The position numbers and the translations under genes are program-made. The notes under the pieces were generated by a model. The model was not told where the DNA came from and made no database searches. It saw only the letters and a list, made by a program, of their open reading frames with translations. From Patescibacteria group bacterium (GTDB taxonomy: Bacteria > Patescibacteriota > JABMPQ01 > JAHIRA01), in the NCBI GenBank assembly GCA_018818905.1, contig JAHIRA010000091.1, forward strand, positions 1 to 13,815: 13,815 nt of DNA, written 5' to 3'. This document shows, piece after piece, positions 13,071 to 13,815 of this stretch (position 1 is the stretch's first letter; the number at the start of each line of letters is the position of its first letter).

Positions 13071-13815
13071 CTAGGTTAATAAAAGTGACAGTAAGGCCAT
13101 TCTAATAAAAAGGCCGTTCTCGGCTTGTTTTAGGACTCTTGACTGTGGTCCTTCAAGGACTTCCGTTCTAATATCTATTTCTCTATTGACCGGACCCGGA
13201 TGCATCACGATAGCTTTTTTGGCTGCCTTATTTAATCTATCTTGATTGACAACATATCTTTTAGCATATTCTCTAATCGAAGGAATGTAGCTTTCGGCTT
13301 CTCTTTCGCGCTGTAAACGAAGGGCATAAACAATGTCTTGAGAAACTATCGCTTTGTCAAAGTCAGGCTCAATTTGACAATTAAAAACTTTCTCAACTTG
13401 AGCTGGAAGCATGGTCTTTGGCGCCGACAAAGTTACTTGAGCCTCAAATTTATTCAGCAATCTCACAAGTGAACCAAAAACTCGACTATGGAGAATATCA
13501 CCGACAATAACAACTTTTTTGTTTTTTATCTCAGCAAATTCTTGTTTGATGGTATAGCCATCCAGTAGACCCTGGGTTGGATGTTCGTGTCGTCCATCGC
13601 CACCAGAGATAACGGCCGCTTCAATTTCTTTGGCAATCAACCCCGGCGTCCCAGCTTTGGAATGCCTGAGAATGACCAAGTCAGCCTGAAGAGCATTGAT
13701 GGTTTGAGCTGTATCTATCAGAGTTTCCCCTTTTTTCTCCATACTACTGCTCTTTCCAGACATGTTGATAGTGTCAGCCCCCAAATGCTTTCCAGCTAGT
13801 TCAAAACTAGTTCTG
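13071..13815 (-). CDS. pyrB: Aspartate carbamoyltransferase catalytic subunit, partial, N-terminus cut by window edge
   Basis: This enzyme transfers the carbamoyl group to aspartate, the first committed pyrimidine step. The last 248 codons are present, and the frame runs off the right edge at RTSFELAGKHLGAD, part of the STRTS carbamoyl-phosphate loop, so about 55 N-terminal residues are missing. Other signatures follow: GKSSSMEKKGET (the lysine loop), GGDGRHEHPTQGLLD (His, Pro, Gln for carbamoyl phosphate), VVIVGDILHSRVFGS, MHPGPVNREIDI and the final GPQSRVLKQAENGLFIRMALL. No pyrI regulatory chain follows: pyrC begins three bases after the stop. Whether pyrI, carAB or a PyrR site lies upstream cannot be seen. 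A TTG at 13784 inside this frame is not the start, since conserved sequence continues beyond it. Confidence 0.96.
   Translation of the reverse strand, partial: RTSFELAGKHLGADTINMSGKSSSMEKKGETLIDTAQTINALQADLVILRHSKAGTPGLIAKEIEAAVISGGDGRHEHPTQGLLDGYTIKQEFAEIKNKKVVIVGDILHSRVFGSLVRLLNKFEAQVTLSAPKTMLPAQVEKVFNCQIEPDFDKAIVSQDIVYALRLQREREAESYIPSIREYAKRYVVNQDRLNKAAKKAIVMHPGPVNREIDIRTEVLEGPQSRVLKQAENGLFIRMALLSLLLT

Noticed and set aside
13071-13784. TTG at 13784 as a start of pyrB
   Set aside because: Conserved RTSFELAGKH sequence continues in frame to the window edge, so the gene is simply truncated.
1-13815. CRISPR arrays, tRNA or rRNA genes, insertion sequences, integrases
   Set aside because: No regularly spaced repeats, cloverleaf or rRNA-like segments, transposase motifs or terminal inverted repeats were seen on either strand.

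Overview
The window is a compact, AT-rich stretch of bacterial chromosome. Genes are packed with 4-bp stop/start overlaps or gaps of a few bases, and all but one lie on the minus strand. Several features suggest a Patescibacteria (CPR)-type bacterium: tiny intergenic spaces, few Shine-Dalgarno (SD) sites, a URA3-like orotidine decarboxylase, an SdrD/DUF11/carboxypeptidase-regulatory surface protein and many lineage-type membrane proteins. That assignment is inferred from gene style, because no rRNA or other marker is present. TGA is used as a stop, so the UGA-recoding lineages are unlikely.

Layout, read along the minus strand from the right edge. (1) 13815-9335: a pyrimidine operon pyrB (5'-truncated by the window edge)-pyrC-pyrD-pyrE-pyrF, covering aspartate transcarbamoylation to UMP. 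It is followed within 40 bases by a large membrane-anchored surface protein (6702-9269, probably starting at 9298 behind a one-base frameshift). (2) 6701-6344: a promoter, an 11-codon mini-ORF, a terminator, and a doubtful small membrane ORF that contains a second hairpin. (3) 6311-5580: an unrecognised multi-pass membrane protein. (4) 4677-5567: the only plus-strand gene, an AEC-family permease. (5) 4411-2959: a deoxynucleotide cluster of dCMP deaminase, a dNMP-kinase-like P-loop kinase and a MazG-type pyrophosphohydrolase, driven by a good promoter with a structured leader and closed by a strong hairpin terminator. (6) 2847-1: a radical SAM protein of the spore-photoproduct-lyase-like family carrying a C-terminal PolX-type helix-hairpin-helix domain, a DUF457-like membrane protein with a calcium-repeat linker and a P60-like tail, and formamidopyrimidine-DNA glycosylase (truncated by the left edge). 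These three are translationally coupled.

Regions 1 and 5 together supply and tune pyrimidine (deoxy)nucleotides. Region 6 looks like a DNA-repair-linked operon and holds the least familiar architecture in the window. The promoters I can see often place the -10 box directly before the start codon, which suggests frequent leaderless or near-leaderless mRNAs.
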